Assembly (NCBI GenBank): GCA_029448655.1
Contig: JACCLO010000007.1
Span: forward strand, 1,550,001 to 1,614,000
From: Wolfiporia cocos
Lineage: Eukaryota > Basidiomycota > Agaricomycetes > Polyporales > Phaeolaceae
Length of the DNA stretch: 64,000 nt
Reading direction: 5' to 3'
The notes under the pieces are model-generated. The model saw only the letters and a program-made list of their open reading frames with translations. It searched no databases and had not been told where the DNA came from. Shown here piece after piece: positions 44,623 through 55,372 of the stretch (its first letter is position 1; each line of letters begins with the position of its first letter). The position numbers were made by a program, and so were the translations under genes.

Positions 44623-46269
44623 ATGGCGCGCATGCAAGCAATTCTCGACATCCCACTGACCTTGCTCAGCGGTACAATCTTCGATCTCGCACGTACTCCC
44701 GCGCAGCCTCAGCGATACCGCCTGATCGACTGCGAACGGCTGACGAAAGACCGCACGCTTTGTCTGTACGAGACATCCGAGTTCCCCGATGTCCCGTATT
44801 CGGCCCTCTCCTACGTGTGGCAGGGAAACGGAGACGACCCCTACGCGATGGGCTCGCACCTGCGCCGCGACCGCAGCCGGCCATTCCGGGAGGTCTTCCT
44901 AGAGTACGGCTCCTTCAACGTCGCCGGTGCCGAAGGGAGCGACCCGATCAGCATCGATCTGCTCCTCCACGCCGGCACCGTCGCGCTCCATCTCCACTCA
45001 GGACTCGTCTGGCTCGACCGTCTGTGCATCCTGCAGACAAGCAAGGAAGACAAGGCGTGGCAGATCAGCAGGATGCACCGGATCTACCGGGACTGCAGGC
45101 AGTGCATCGTCCTCCCGGGGGGCATCCGCCGTCTCGTGTACCTGGACGAGGAGACCGCGTGGATACACCGTGCGTGGACGCTGCAGGAGGTCCTGGCTCC
45201 AAAGGAGGCGCTGGTGCTGTTCGCGTGGACGCTGGGCGCGGGGGAGATGCTGTGCGGAGACGAGCACGGGCGGATCGAGGACGCGGTCCCCGGGCAGTCC
45301 GCCACCGCGGAGGCGTCCAGGATCGTGGACGCATGCAACCTGGGATACATGGAGTTCAGGTCGGACGGCGGAGAAGGGTGGCGCAGGATCGGTGCGCGGA
45401 TCCTCGGCCGCGCGTCGCCGGGGCTGGCTGCGCTCGGCGTCGCCATGTCCGCGGTGCTCTCGGCGGACCCCGACACCAGAGGCCACGCGATATGGAAGAG
45501 CGCACTGATGCGCACCTCCTCCCGCCCCGTCGATATGGTGTTCAGCATCATGGGGCTATTCGGGGTCGCCCTCGATCCAGGGCGGTTTGGCAAGGACGAC
45601 CGGCTGCATGCGACGGTGAGGCTCGCACAGGAGATACTGCGGAGCGGCGGGAGGGCGACCTGGCTCGGGGTGTCGCTGCGCCTGCCGCCGTGTCCCCAGC
45701 TCGGCACGTTCCCTGTCTTTCCGCAGACCAGCGTCGGGGGGAAGGCGCTCGTGGAGATTGCAGAGCGCACCTGGGAGGTCGAGGATCTGATGGACAGCGA
45801 GTATCCCAACACATATTTTGTGTCCATGCCGTCGGGTAGTATGGATGACTCGGGGTACCTCAGGATCACTGCCAAAGCGGTCTGCGCTATCCCGGTCGGA
45901 GCGCATGCGCAAGACAGTACCGATGCTACGCAGGATGCACCAGTGGCGGTCTTGGCCAAGGACCAGAACGACATGACGTGGTCCGTTGGTACGACACCAG
46001 GATCGGAGTATACCGGACGTAGAGCATATGCAGTAGCATTGGGCTGGTTCTGCAAGTACTACCCCGGTGCAACTCTTGCAGCAAACACTCAGAACTTCAG
46101 ACTGATGGTACTGGAGGAGGGCATGCCCGACCAGTTTTGCGTCAAATCATATATCGAACTAGAGTTCAGACACCGAAGTTGGATCAAGAATTGGAAGGAG
46201 CATACCTTCGGTATTAGCTGTGATGTTGCAGGTGTGTCAGGTGAGATCGATGATGCGGCTGACTTATGA
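44623..46269 (+). CDS. HET-domain (heterokaryon incompatibility) protein, 548 aa
   Basis: HET-domain proteins trigger fungal cell death or nonself responses. This is a single GC-rich exon starting MARMQAILDIPLTLLSG. HET landmarks lie in the first 190 residues: VPYSALSYVWQGNGDD, SGLVWLDRLCILQTSKEDKA, WQISRMHRIYRDCRQCIVL and WIHRAWTLQEVLAPKEAL. The remaining 350 residues (DMVFSIMGLFGVALDP, LAQEILRSGGRATWLGV) have no repeat domain such as WD40 or ankyrin. The third-codon GC bias explains the long antisense ORFs over it. The stop lies at 46267-46269. No introns or lesions were seen. Confidence 0.9.
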   Translation: MARMQAILDIPLTLLSGTIFDLARTPAQPQRYRLIDCERLTKDRTLCLYETSEFPDVPYSALSYVWQGNGDDPYAMGSHLRRDRSRPFREVFLEYGSFNVAGAEGSDPISIDLLLHAGTVALHLHSGLVWLDRLCILQTSKEDKAWQISRMHRIYRDCRQCIVLPGGIRRLVYLDEETAWIHRAWTLQEVLAPKEALVLFAWTLGAGEMLCGDEHGRIEDAVPGQSATAEASRIVDACNLGYMEFRSDGGEGWRRIGARILGRASPGLAALGVAMSAVLSADPDTRGHAIWKSALMRTSSRPVDMVFSIMGLFGVALDPGRFGKDDRLHATVRLAQEILRSGGRATWLGVSLRLPPCPQLGTFPVFPQTSVGGKALVEIAERTWEVEDLMDSEYPNTYFVSMPSGSMDDSGYLRITAKAVCAIPVGAHAQDSTDATQDAPVAVLAKDQNDMTWSVGTTPGSEYTGRRAYAVALGWFCKYYPGATLAANTQNFRLMVLEEGMPDQFCVKSYIELEFRHRSWIKNWKEHTFGISCDVAGVSGEIDDAADL

Positions 46270-46289
46270 AAAATTGAACGCGCAACAGA

Positions 46290-46940
46290 TTGATGAGGAT
46301 CACAATATTTGCTTAGCTGTTACGAGTGGCTGTGAGATTAGTAGATTAGTGATCGACTGGACCGAGCATCTCAACTTGATAAGAGAGTTGCTGAGTACTT
46401 TGATTAGTGACATAAACGATGCCCAGTGAAAAGCGGGAGCTCATGTGCTTTTACTGCAACCAGTCATGTGTTCAACAACGTTACGCACTCCGAATGATAA
46501 ATCTGTAGTTTCGAAGAGAGTCATCTGCGGCGGTCCCTGGGCGTCTGAATGCTCGTCACGGTACCGCGCATGCGACGTCACGCGTCACGGATGCTGATGC
46601 GCCACGCGTGACATAGCAGAGTCTACACAACCACCCAGTACAAGATCATATATAGCCTGCCCATTACTAGTACACTGTGCTGGCACAAGAATGATACGAA
46701 TCTACTATATAGGAACTACCTAGTCCCATTTTGCGGGAAAAAAGTCATAATGCTAGCAGGTGAGATCTCGCCGTGTCCTCCTAAAGAAAGTGACCTGGCA
46801 AAAGCGCATCTTCCTCCGACTCCCGAATTGGCGATGCGCGATGCGTACTCAGGGCGAGGTGAGCCGCGCGTATCCGCCGCCGGGATCAATCCTTGCCCAA
46901 CCGCGGTCCGGACAGCCCGAGGTGAGCACGTCTTGCGATG
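46290..46940. other. Convergent 3' intergenic region
   Basis: It lies between the 3' ends of the HET gene (plus) and the F-box/LRR gene (minus). Short ORFs have no support. It likely holds both terminators. Confidence 0.45.
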
Positions 46941-46947
46941 GGGAGTG

Positions 46948-47877
46948 TCATAGCGGCCAGTCCTCATGCCCCTCCAGCTCGCGCTTCCACTGCTCCAGCA
47001 TCTCCTGAGGGCCATCCCCGTCCGCCTCGCCCACTTCCACGAACACCCGCGTCTGCCCGTCATGCCGCGCGGCCTGGCGCAGGCGCTCCATCATCCTCCC
47101 ATAGGCGATTCGCGGCGAGCCGCACTTCCCGCCCTGCGGCGGGCGCGGAGCGAGCTCCGCGACGACGCAGCGGAGGCGGGGCGGGAGCTCGGCGGCGAAG
47201 AGCGGGGCGCACGCGGCGGGCGGGGCGTCGGGGGCGACGGCAGCAGCGAGCTCGGCGGCGAACGGTACGGCGGCGCGGAGGCCGGCGACACGGAGGTGCG
47301 TGAGCGCGGGCGCGGCGGCGGCGAGCGCGCCGAGGGCGAGCAGCCCGTGCGGGCTGCGGTTCCCCGCGAGGCGGAGGCGGCGCAGCGCGGGCAGGTGCGC
47401 GTGCGCGCCTGGGAAGGGGTACATCCCGCGCACGGCGAGCGCGCGCACGCGCGGGAGCGGCGTCGCGAGCACGCCTGCGAGCAGCTGCGTCGAGGTGTGC
47501 GGCACGCCCGCGTGCACCGCGAGCGTCTCGAGCGTCGGCGCGGCGAGCAGGAGCACGCGCTGCAGGAGCTCGCGCGCGGAGTCGTAGGAGGCGGCGAGCG
47601 CGGGGTCGGGCGGGGTCGGCTTGGGGCGCGCGCTGAGCGGGATGTCGCTCAGGAAGAGGTGCCGGATGCGCCGGAGGTGCGGCGGGAGCGGCGCGAGGCG
47701 CCCCTCGAGGGCGGCGAGCTGGGCGGGCCCGCAGACGACGAGCGACTGGTAGAGGTACGGCTTGACGACCTCGTGGAAGTAGTGCGAGACGAGGGAGAGC
47801 GCGCGGGCGGTGGAGCCATCGTCGACGCAGGCATATTCAAATATCTGTGCGTGCAGTTCGACCGAGAGCGTGTCCAT
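46948..47877 (-). CDS. F-box-like protein, 309 aa
   Basis: A single GC-rich exon starts MDTLSVELHAQIFEYACVDD at 47877. The N-terminal 45 residues form an F-box-like segment (LSVELHAQIFEYA...ALSLVSHYFHEVVKPYLYQS). The rest is leucine/alanine-rich with weak repeats such as LPRVRALAVRGMYPF and LPALRRLRLAGN, ending KRELEGHEDWPL. This is the common fungal F-box layout for an SCF adaptor of unknown target. It is unrelated in detail to the F-box copies A, C and D. A long plus-strand ORF over the same bases is a GC-bias shadow. Confidence 0.82.
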   Translation of the reverse strand: MDTLSVELHAQIFEYACVDDGSTARALSLVSHYFHEVVKPYLYQSLVVCGPAQLAALEGRLAPLPPHLRRIRHLFLSDIPLSARPKPTPPDPALAASYDSARELLQRVLLLAAPTLETLAVHAGVPHTSTQLLAGVLATPLPRVRALAVRGMYPFPGAHAHLPALRRLRLAGNRSPHGLLALGALAAAAPALTHLRVAGLRAAVPFAAELAAAVAPDAPPAACAPLFAAELPPRLRCVVAELAPRPPQGGKCGSPRIAYGRMMERLRQAARHDGQTRVFVEVGEADGDGPQEMLEQWKRELEGHEDWPL

Positions 47878-47899
47878 CGTCGGTTATTGTGCTCGCGCG

Positions 47900-48470
47900 G
47901 ACGTGGTATGTGACGGTAGGAGGGGCGATACAGGGCGCAACGGCCCTGCTGCATATGTAGGCTGGGGGCATTTGGAATGCAGAGCCGGGGAGTGCACTCG
48001 GAGCAGGGCAGGATTGCGCGAGAGCCCTGCGAATTGACGTGACCGACGCTCGCGGCAATAGGCGCCCGTGTGGTCGCGGTGGCTTGGACTGAGCTCTTCT
48101 CTATTCAACGAAGCCGCGAAGCCGCAGCTCGTGCACATCTGCTGCTTCTCCCTGGCGCGCACTCTTGGCCATCTTGGCTCTTCAACGTCCTCGGATACTC
48201 TGCTGCGAAACGCTGGGATATTGGGAGTCCTCTGCTTGCTTTGCCATTTGATGCACAGTCCAGTACACCGCTATCGCCTGGGCTGGATGCGATATTCTTG
48301 CAGCGGATCATTCACCTGTTGCCTTGGCTTCTCAATCAGTATGTGATATTACCCTCTCACGTCGACTCACAGACGTATGGCCCGTGCACACCTTTGGCGG
48401 CGTGATTCCATGCATGCGCGCAGGAGATGAAGGTGCGCTGAGCAGCCCCTCGGAATGACGGGCCCGCGAG
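47900..48470. other. Spacer upstream of the F-box gene
   Basis: Several overlapping ORFs of 70-110 codons occur on both strands, none with a motif. It includes the F-box promoter on the minus strand. Confidence 0.35.
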
Positions 48471-48474
48471 CGAT

Positions 48475-48906
48475 GTGTGCTTCGTTCAGCCGCCTTCTGC
48501 GACCACGCAGTCCAGCAACAAGCTATTCCGAATTCGCCTTGACGAAGCGGCTCACGATGTTTTCGGATCAACTCTTGACGGAAAGATGTCCCTGATCGCT
48601 CGCGCGTCAAGGAGAGAATCATGGCAATTCCGAATATGTTCTTCTGTGGTCGGGACTCTTCGCCTTTTCGAGCTTCGCGAACCTCTGCTGGCGGCTTGCG
48701 ACGCTGAAACGGACGGGAGCGAAATAACTCACAAAGAGCTGCTTACAAGCGTACTGGAACCTGCGGGTATTGCTATCAGCTCCTGGGAGACTATATACGT
48801 AGTCGAGCTCGGGGTTGCGAGGCTGCGCACCAGATTCAGGCCTAGTTGGATCGCCGCAGGCGAATGCACAGTATCGCGCAATGCCATCGCCCTGAGGGCA
48901 GAGTGA
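48475..48906 (+). CDS. Hypothetical protein, possibly partial
   Basis: The 143-codon frame includes MSLIARASRRESWQFRICSS and SVLEPAGIAISSWETIYVVE, with normal composition and no low complexity. I recognise no family. It could be an exon of a larger or decayed gene beginning near 48070. No splice chain was established. Confidence 0.3.
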   Translation: MCFVQPPSATTQSSNKLFRIRLDEAAHDVFGSTLDGKMSLIARASRRESWQFRICSSVVGTLRLFELREPLLAACDAETDGSEITHKELLTSVLEPAGIAISSWETIYVVELGVARLRTRFRPSWIAAGECTVSRNAIALRAE

Positions 48907-49111
48907 ATCAAACGGTCGACAGCTTACGCGTGGGACCTTACCGGGAAAGGATTAATATGGCTGGGGAACCCATCAAGAGGCGACGCACCCAAACGATGTC
49001 GTTGGCCACATCGCAGGCGCAGACACGACCACTACACTCATGATTTGGCAGGGGCTGTCACCAATTACTGACACTACTGGCCTCTCGTATACCCGTCTGC
49101 AGTGCGATACC

Positions 49112-49171
49112 TCGTGTTGACTGCGATGTCTCGGGGTCAGAGCTGCCCTCATTGCTGGACAGTCTTCCACG
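49112..49171 (+). repeat. Dispersed exon-like repeat, copy 2
   Basis: This is the partner of 7640-7702. It translates to PRVDCDVSGSELPSLLDSLP in an open stretch that continues VFINTGFPLLN and then meets a possible GT donor. It may be a relic exon. Confidence 0.45.
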
Positions 49172-49439
49172 TGTCTTTATCAACACTGGTTTTCCGCTCC
49201 TCAATGTATGTATATCTCAATGACATCGATCGCAGATGACCTTGCATTTCTGCTGGCTCTTTCTCGTGTTTCCATAACCGCTTTGGTGTATCTCCCAGCT
49301 CGCACACATGCCTATACACTGTGTACTGAGCCCATCTGAAAATCCAAAGCTCGTATCGCGTAGCCCCCGAGCGTCACCGCCACTGCACCATATCAAGTAG
49401 ACCGGCCACAACACGATCATCTCGATCGCCTCGCAACCC

Positions 49440-49900
49440 CCTCAACTGTTATCGTGCAGAGTTACTGAACCAATTCTTCGGCAGCGCCACTCTGTGCGAG
49501 TGTCTATGCTACCTGTTCTTGCCCAAGTATATCAGGACTTCCGGCCGGCGCGGACAATGTTTACGTCGCACTATATCTGATCGAATCGGTTCAGGATCGA
49601 AGCTTTACACGAGCATGATAAAATTTGATCGTCATATTATAGCGCAAGATTGCTGCTATCGTTTACAACTTGCATAGGATGAGATGACTAGACAGGCTTA
49701 TGTTCTACTTTGCTGTCAAGAGTACCACCGAGATTTGAAGTAAGTGATTTCAAGCGCTCACAGCCAAGGCTACACTTGAGGCACACGTGTGATTCGTTAT
49801 CACCAATCTCTTCTGTGTGCAATACATGGGTCAGCGCTCGAGGTGTAGTGTCTTCTGCTTCACGATTTGGCTTAACATTCTGACGTGCACTGCAGCTCTG
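49440..49900 (+). repeat. Duplicated spacer upstream of AlkB-like genes (copy 2)
   Basis: It matches 54310-54715 in the same orientation and 40835-41345 inverted; shared text includes 'gtgcgagtgtctatgctacc' and 'ctgtcaagagt'. In this copy no P450 precedes it, so the P450 partner was lost or never included. Confidence 0.6.
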
Positions 49901-49921
49901 AGTCCATAAGAAACTTTCTCC

Positions 49922-50757
49922 ATACCTGCCGCGCCCGCTCCCCTGAGCTCTGGAGCTAACATCGGAGAAGTGGATACATTTCTGCTGCTAGATGCAGAAC
50001 TAGCAGATGTTGCATTTCAGAACCTACGCGATGAGGTGAAGTGGGACGCCATGTTTCATAGATGGAGGTCGGTACGCGATTACCTGCCTTCAACAATCCT
50101 GACACTTCTCCTCAATAGGTGAGGCTCTCCGGCTCGTGACCGTCGAAGGTGAAGTGGACTCAATTGACAGGCGAGTAGAGTGACACTGTTTCTCAGCCAG
50201 GCTCACACATAATTCTACATAGCTATCCGGTATACCGCCACCCTGCAGACGAGTCCCCTCCCCTTCTTCCGTTCTCTACCGCCTCGCGCATTCGCGCACA
50301 CGTCGAAGCGACCCTTCAGCACCCCGTCAATCACGCCCTCATCCAGCACTATCGAAGCGGCGCGGACTACATCTCGGAACACTCCGACAAGACCATCGAC
50401 GTTGTTCCCGGGTCAAAGACCGTCAGCGTGAGTCTCGGCGCCCGGCGCACCAAGAAGGACGCAAGCGCGGGGACCGGCGTGTCGTGCGCAGTACAACGCA
50501 TCCCGCTCCCGCACAGCTCGATGTTCGTAATGGGTCTACAGACTGACACGCGTTGGATGCATGTAGTGCGTCAGGGCAAGCGGCCGGAGGTCGAGAAGAC
50601 GGCAGAGGAGCTTTCGACAGGTGGGGAGCGGATACGCCTGACGTTCCGGCACATCGGGACGTACTTGATGGGCGACGGAAAACATATGGGGGAAGAGGCG
50701 AGAGGATGCTCGACCGGTGGTGCATGGTGGGTGTCAAGGCGAGAAGTTGCTTGCGGG
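49922..50757 (+). pseudogene. AlkB-like 2-oxoglutarate/Fe(II) oxygenase, copy 2
   Basis: It is homologous to copy 3. The initiator is ATA at 49922-49924. An in-frame 9-nt deletion removes residues before ELADVAFQNLRD. The oxygenase core is preserved (QHYRSGADYISEHSDKTIDV, RWMHVVRQGKRPEVEKTAEE, GGERIRLTFRHIGTYLMGDG), but an 18-nt deletion removes TMTLRT after GARR. After GDGKH the frame shifts and the conserved C-terminus is lost. The last intron uses a GC-AG pair (donor GCGAGT). A fold-back element abuts the 3' end. Confidence 0.82.
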
Positions 50758-50760
50758 CGT

Positions 50761-51500
50761 GATCTCGTAGCCAGACGTGTATGGCGTGCACTAGTATACC
50801 ACCGCAGTCCATAACACGTCTGGGGCATTTGAGCTGAGACACTCCCCGCCCCTTCGACGCCCAATCATCACGGTCACATCAGCTTCGAAGCTGCCAAATG
50901 CCAGGTCCCTGGTGTAGCTGTCCGATTTCATACGATAATCGACAAAAATATATGTTGCTCTAGTACCCCCATTAGTACAGTTCTGAAGTCCAGCACGTAT
51001 GTATGCCACCCATCCCGGATGGCGTAGGCAGCATCAAACAAAGCAGCTATTCTCCGGCGGTGAGGATATTTAGCCGGGGTCATTTAAACAGATGTCGAGG
51101 ACATTACGTTCTATGATGAGGACATATAAGCGAGGATGTGCAGGCAAGAGTATAATTGACGCAGTAAATATAGGTACTGTTGGATAAACTTTGAATAGAT
51201 AGGGGAAGATGAGGTGGAATCATACTCCTCCATTAGCGAGGTAATGTACAGCAGCGAAATGATATAATGTATGTGTAGGGAAGGGTACTACGGTTATGAA
51301 AAAATGAGAGTGGCACTCGAGTATCGGACAGCTACATCAGGAGCCCAGCATTTGGCGGCTTCGAAGCTAATGTGACCGTGATGATAGGGCGTCAAAGGAG
51401 ACGGGGGTGTCTCGGTTTAACTTATGCCGCAGACGTGTTGTGGACTGCGGTGGTATAGTGCGAGCCATACACGTCTGGGTACGAGACCACTCCGGATCGA
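50761..51500. mobile_element. Fold-back element (about 740 bp), possible 8-bp TSD GCGGGCGT
   Basis: About 180-190 bp at 50761-50945 and 51295-51490 are inverted repeats (shared CCAGACGTGTATGG and ATCATCACGGTCACAT). GCGGGCGT occurs just before (50753-50760) and after (51501-51508). The outermost 15 bp of the arms differ, so the duplication is suggestive only. No coding sequence was found. Confidence 0.65.
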
Positions 51501-51550
51501 GCGGGCGTGGCTATCTAGCTAGTCTTCGTATGGCGCAATACCCCTACTAG

Positions 51551-52004
51551 CAGGGCTGTGCAATTCTGTCCATCCACTCATCCACTTCGGATTGAGCAGG
51601 ATTGAGCGCCTACTGTTGAGACTCAGCTTGACTCTAGATCTAGGCCTGCTAATTTGGGTGGGAGACCGAGACGCTTGTGCGCTCGCAGAGCTCGCGCTGC
51701 AAGTTGCAAGACTGGTGCCGCTGCCTACCGCGGCCGTGCGAAGTTACTAGCCTGGTAAGTCATTGATAGATGATTTGTACTAACTTCCAGCACGTCAGTA
51801 TAATTATCATAAACATGCATTAACGTAGGAACTACATTATAGTAGAATCTCTGTATTAAGGACTCACCATAAAAACGCGAGCGACTGGGCGTCTCGGTCT
51901 CCTACCCACGGGGGAACGGTGGGAGTCTGAGTTCCACTTATGGGCGCTCAATCCTGCTCAATCCGCAAATGGATGGAGTGGATGGACAGAATTGAGCGGC
52001 CCTA
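51551..52004. mobile_element. Non-autonomous TIR element (454 bp) at the promoter of P450 copy 3
   Basis: The inverted ends share CAATTCTGTCCATCCACTC and GGATTGAGCAGGATTGAGCG and start YAGGGC. The right end lies directly against AATATAAAG, the TATA region of P450 copy 3. A target-site duplication is not clear. Confidence 0.75.
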
Positions 52005-52005
52005 A

Positions 52006-52014
52006 TAATATAAA
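52006..52014 (+). promoter_or_regulatory. TATA region of P450 copy 3
   Basis: AATATAAAG followed by 'atgtgctcgcacaaagt' matches TATATAAAG plus the same downstream text in P450 copy 2. It lies about 90 bp before the ATG and abuts the TIR element at 51551-52004. Confidence 0.5.
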
Positions 52015-52098
52015 GATGTGCTCGCACAAAGTCCCAGCATTCCTCACCCTTGTCACTTGAAACATTGTCACTTTCTCTGCCATTTCCACTTCCTCGCC

Positions 52099-54248
52099 AT
52101 GAAACAGCTGTTCCTGCTTATTGTGGGGCTATTCCTTACTCCCTATATCGGGGGCGTTCTCCAGGTAAATTTACTCTGGCCGATGGCCATTCTCCTAGGC
52201 AGTCTTCTTGCAATTGTACAATTGTCCGCCCGCAGCCGACATCGGCTACCTCCAGGTCCTACTCTTCTTCCATTGATTGGCAACGCGTTGCAAGTCCCCC
52301 AGGACCACCCATGGTTGACCTATTCAGAATGGGCAAATACATATGGCAAGTTTCCAAGATGTTTTCATATCAATTGGAAAGAAATGCCCTCCTTTTTCAG
52401 GCGACATCATACACTTGGATGTTCTTGGGAAGTCACTAATTATCATCAACTCGGAGGAAACTGCTAAGGACCTGTTGGACAAGCGCTCAGCGAAGTATTC
52501 TGATAGACCGCGACTTGTAAGTTTCACGCTATCGTCTGTGCTATGTTTAATCCATCGATATATACTGAAATAGGTGATGGCGACGGACTTGTGAGACCCC
52601 AAAACTATCTTGTAGACAAAGTCGGAGCTGATCTTCGAGGATCTCACCTTAGAGCTGGATTTGATCGTTTCTTCGTTTTGCAACCGTACAACGATCAATG
52701 GCGTAGCAGGCGCAGGATCATGGTGCAAGGGTTCGGTCAAACGAACATCATAGCTTATCGCGGCATTCAAGAAGCGGCAGCACGGAGATTAGCCTCGAGT
52801 TTCATTGACGACCCAAATAACTACGTATCACATATCAAGCTGTACGTTTCTTGCACTATATGGAAAATTTCTGGAGCTGAGGTAAATGTAAGCAACATTG
52901 CATCATCTATCGTACGAGCAACGTATGGGTACGATGCAAAGCACCTGGATGATCCAATGATCGCAAATCCGCTGAAGAGTATTCAGAACTTTGTTGAAGC
53001 TTCCGTCCCTGGTACCTGGGCCGTCGACTTCATTCCACAACGTGAGGTCGTCTATGTCAGATCATAATATAGTCAAGCTGACAAATAGCAGTCAGATACT
53101 TACCAAGCTGGCTCCCCGGTACAGAGTTTTTGGAGGTCGCCAAACGAATGCGACAAGAAGGGTATAATGCTACCTGGAATATATACTTGTGGTGCAAGAA
53201 CAATTTGGTAATGTTTTGAACAGATGAATTTGGATATATGAGAAATAGTCTGACTCTGTTCTCAGGAGACTAGTGTTCTCACTCCGAGCCTATGCGCGTC
53301 AGTACTATCTGATGGCAAGGACGCTCTCAGCAAAGAAGATGAAGCTGATCTAGCCTGGTCTGCATCGACGGCAATGGGAGGTGGTTTGGACACTGTATGC
53401 ATCATTCCTCATTGCTCGGGTGTACCTTCCACTCATTTCATTATTCGCAGACTGCATCAGTAATTCTGACATTTATTCTGGCAATGATGCACTATCCAGA
53501 GGTCCAGAAGCGGGCCCAGGCGGAGATCGACACAGTCATAAGCACTGACAAGCTACCCACCATATCCGATAGACCTTCTCTGCCATATGTGCGTAGCGTG
53601 ATTGCGGAGACATTCCGATGGCAACCCCCTGGTCCTCTCTGTACGTTTACATTCCCTCATTGGCTATTGGTCCTGACTTACGCGTACCAACTACGTACGC
53701 CAGCCATGGTGCATTCTATGTCCGAGGCAGATGTATACAACGGATTCCACCTCCCGAATGGCTCCATGGTGATCCCCAACGTCTGGTATGTCCCCAAATT
53801 GTCTCCAATCATACCCTCCTTCACCATATTTCGGATCCATAAACTTCAGGCACATGTTGCACGATCCGTGCCAGTACCCCGAGCCGATGATATTCAAGCC
53901 CGAGCGGTTCGGGGACGATGACGCACAAATGGCGAGGGCGATCGGGCTTGCATTTGGCTTTGGAAGGCGCGCGTGCCCCGGATCGCACTTCGCGGAGGAA
54001 ACCGTGTTTGCTATCATCGCTACTATCCTTGCATGTTGCGATATCTCTCCAGCGCTAGACGGACACGGCAATGCGATCATGCCCGATATTGAGTATACTT
54101 CTGGCGTCGTTGTGTGAGTCTGAAATGCTGCTGTAAGCTGTTGCATGTTGATTTGTTCTGTGGCAGGTTCCCGAAGGATTTCAAGTGTGATATCAAACCT
54201 CGCTCCTCACAGGCACGAGCACTATTGACTCAGACGGTTGAGATGTGA
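52099..54248 (+). CDS. Cytochrome P450 monooxygenase, copy 3
   Basis: It is a close paralogue of copy 2, in opposite orientation. The start is MKQLFLLIVGLFLTPYIGG at 52099. Exons in order encode LPPGPTLLPLIGNALQVPQD, DIIHLDVLGKSLIIINSEE, LQPYNDQWRSRRRIM, ATYGYDAKHLDDPMIANPL, YLPSWLPGTEFLEVAKRMRQ, GGGLDTV, AETFRWQPPGPL (ExxR), FKPERFGDDDAQ, FGFGRRACPGSHFAEE (heme cysteine) and FPKDFKCDIKPRSSQARALL, ending at TGA 54246-54248. I see no stop or frameshift. Its upstream region was replaced by a TIR element, so its expression may differ from copy 2. Confidence 0.88.
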
Positions 54249-54309
54249 TCTATATCTGTGAGGTATCCTCCAATCCTGTTCTTGAGATGCGAACCGAATT
54301 CTAGACTTC

Positions 54310-54715
54310 TCCCTCATGATGGCACTCGCAACCCCCTCAACCATACTGTTATTGTGCAGAGTGATTGTACCAATTCTTTGGCGGCGCCGCTCTGTGCGAG
54401 TGTCTATGCTACCTGTTCTTGTTCAATGGGGACTAGAACTCCCGGATGGCGCGGACAACGTTTATTAACGTTGCACTACATCTGATCGAACCGGATTCGA
54501 AGCTTTGCTGCTTTTACACGTGATCGTCATAATATAGCTGCGCTCGTTTATATATCGCATCGTGTGAGACGACCTAAATCCTGTTTTGCTGTCAAGAGTG
54601 CCACCGAGATTTTGGAGTGATTTCAAGAATCCAAGCGGTCAAGCACTCACAGCCCATCGATCGCGGCCGCCCACATCCAAGGCGACACGTGTGATCACCA
54701 ATCTCTGTGTACAAT
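54310..54715 (+). repeat. Duplicated spacer downstream of P450 copy 3
   Basis: It matches 49440-49900 and (inverted) 40835-41345. Homology ends near 54716, where repeat and gag-like material begins. Confidence 0.6.
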
Positions 54716-54719
54716 GGCA

Positions 54720-55370
54720 CTAGGTTAATTACCCGTGGCTTCACCACGGTCACACTGCTTTTTCCACTTCAATATATTATTCCAATCCATGTGTGCCTAT
54801 TTCAGATAATTGGGGGTTTTTTGAAGTTACCTGTGGATCCCTCATGAATTTCCTGTGCATTACCCATGGCTTCCCCAACTTCCCTCTTTTGTCTCTTGTC
54901 TCTGCCTGCTCAGCCACTTCTGACACCTCACTGATCCTTGGTCTCATCGTCGCTTCCCTTGTAACTAGCTTAATTACCTGTGGCTTTGCCACAAATGTTA
55001 TGTCTTAGGAATATATTTTAGTCTCTGCCCACTCAGCCACTCCTCCACCTTGCTGATGCTCGGTATCATTGTCGCTTCGCTTAGAAAATCTGCAACTGGC
55101 ACACGCGCCTTGCAGGTGCTGGGTGTGGGAATTCACCCCTGTGGCATTGGGGTGCAAATCCCTGTGGCATGGGGTAAAAATCCCTGTGGTGTGGGGTATT
55201 TACATTACAAAATCCCCATGCCACAGGACACAAATCCCTGTGGCATGGGGCACAAACCCCCATGGCATGGGCCACGAATCCCCGTGGTGTAGGGCATGAA
55301 TCCCCGTGGCATGGAGGGTCATACGTGAGTGAAGTATTGTATGAGAAGTGAGACATAAAAGGAGGATTGT
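54720..55370. repeat. Repeat tract with a 'ccctgtggcatggg' minisatellite
   Basis: Two copies of a roughly 65-bp unit (54895-54965 and 55020-55085) and about eight imperfect units near ATCCCTGTGGCATGGGGCAC at 55125-55315. Part matches 16100-16390 inverted. No gene is present. Confidence 0.65.
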
Positions 55371-55372
55371 AA

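Noticed and set aside
44565..45839. A 424-codon plus-strand ORF overlapping the HET gene in another frame
   Set aside because: Composition is arginine/proline/glycine-rich with no motif; it is a high-GC shadow of the HET coding frame, which has clear domain motifs.
45084..46055. A 323-codon minus-strand ORF antisense to the HET gene
   Set aside because: It is a mirror of the GC-rich HET codons, lacks motifs, and is not supported by any promoter or family signature.
46966..47913. A 315-codon plus-strand ORF antisense to the F-box/LRR gene
   Set aside because: Arg/Gly/Glu low-complexity sequence typical of the antisense strand of a GC-biased gene; the minus frame has an F-box.
50753..51508. 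GCGGGCGT as a proven target-site duplication
   Set aside because: The outer 15 bp of the arms do not match and the AlkB-like sequence does not resume after the right copy, so I treat it as only possible.
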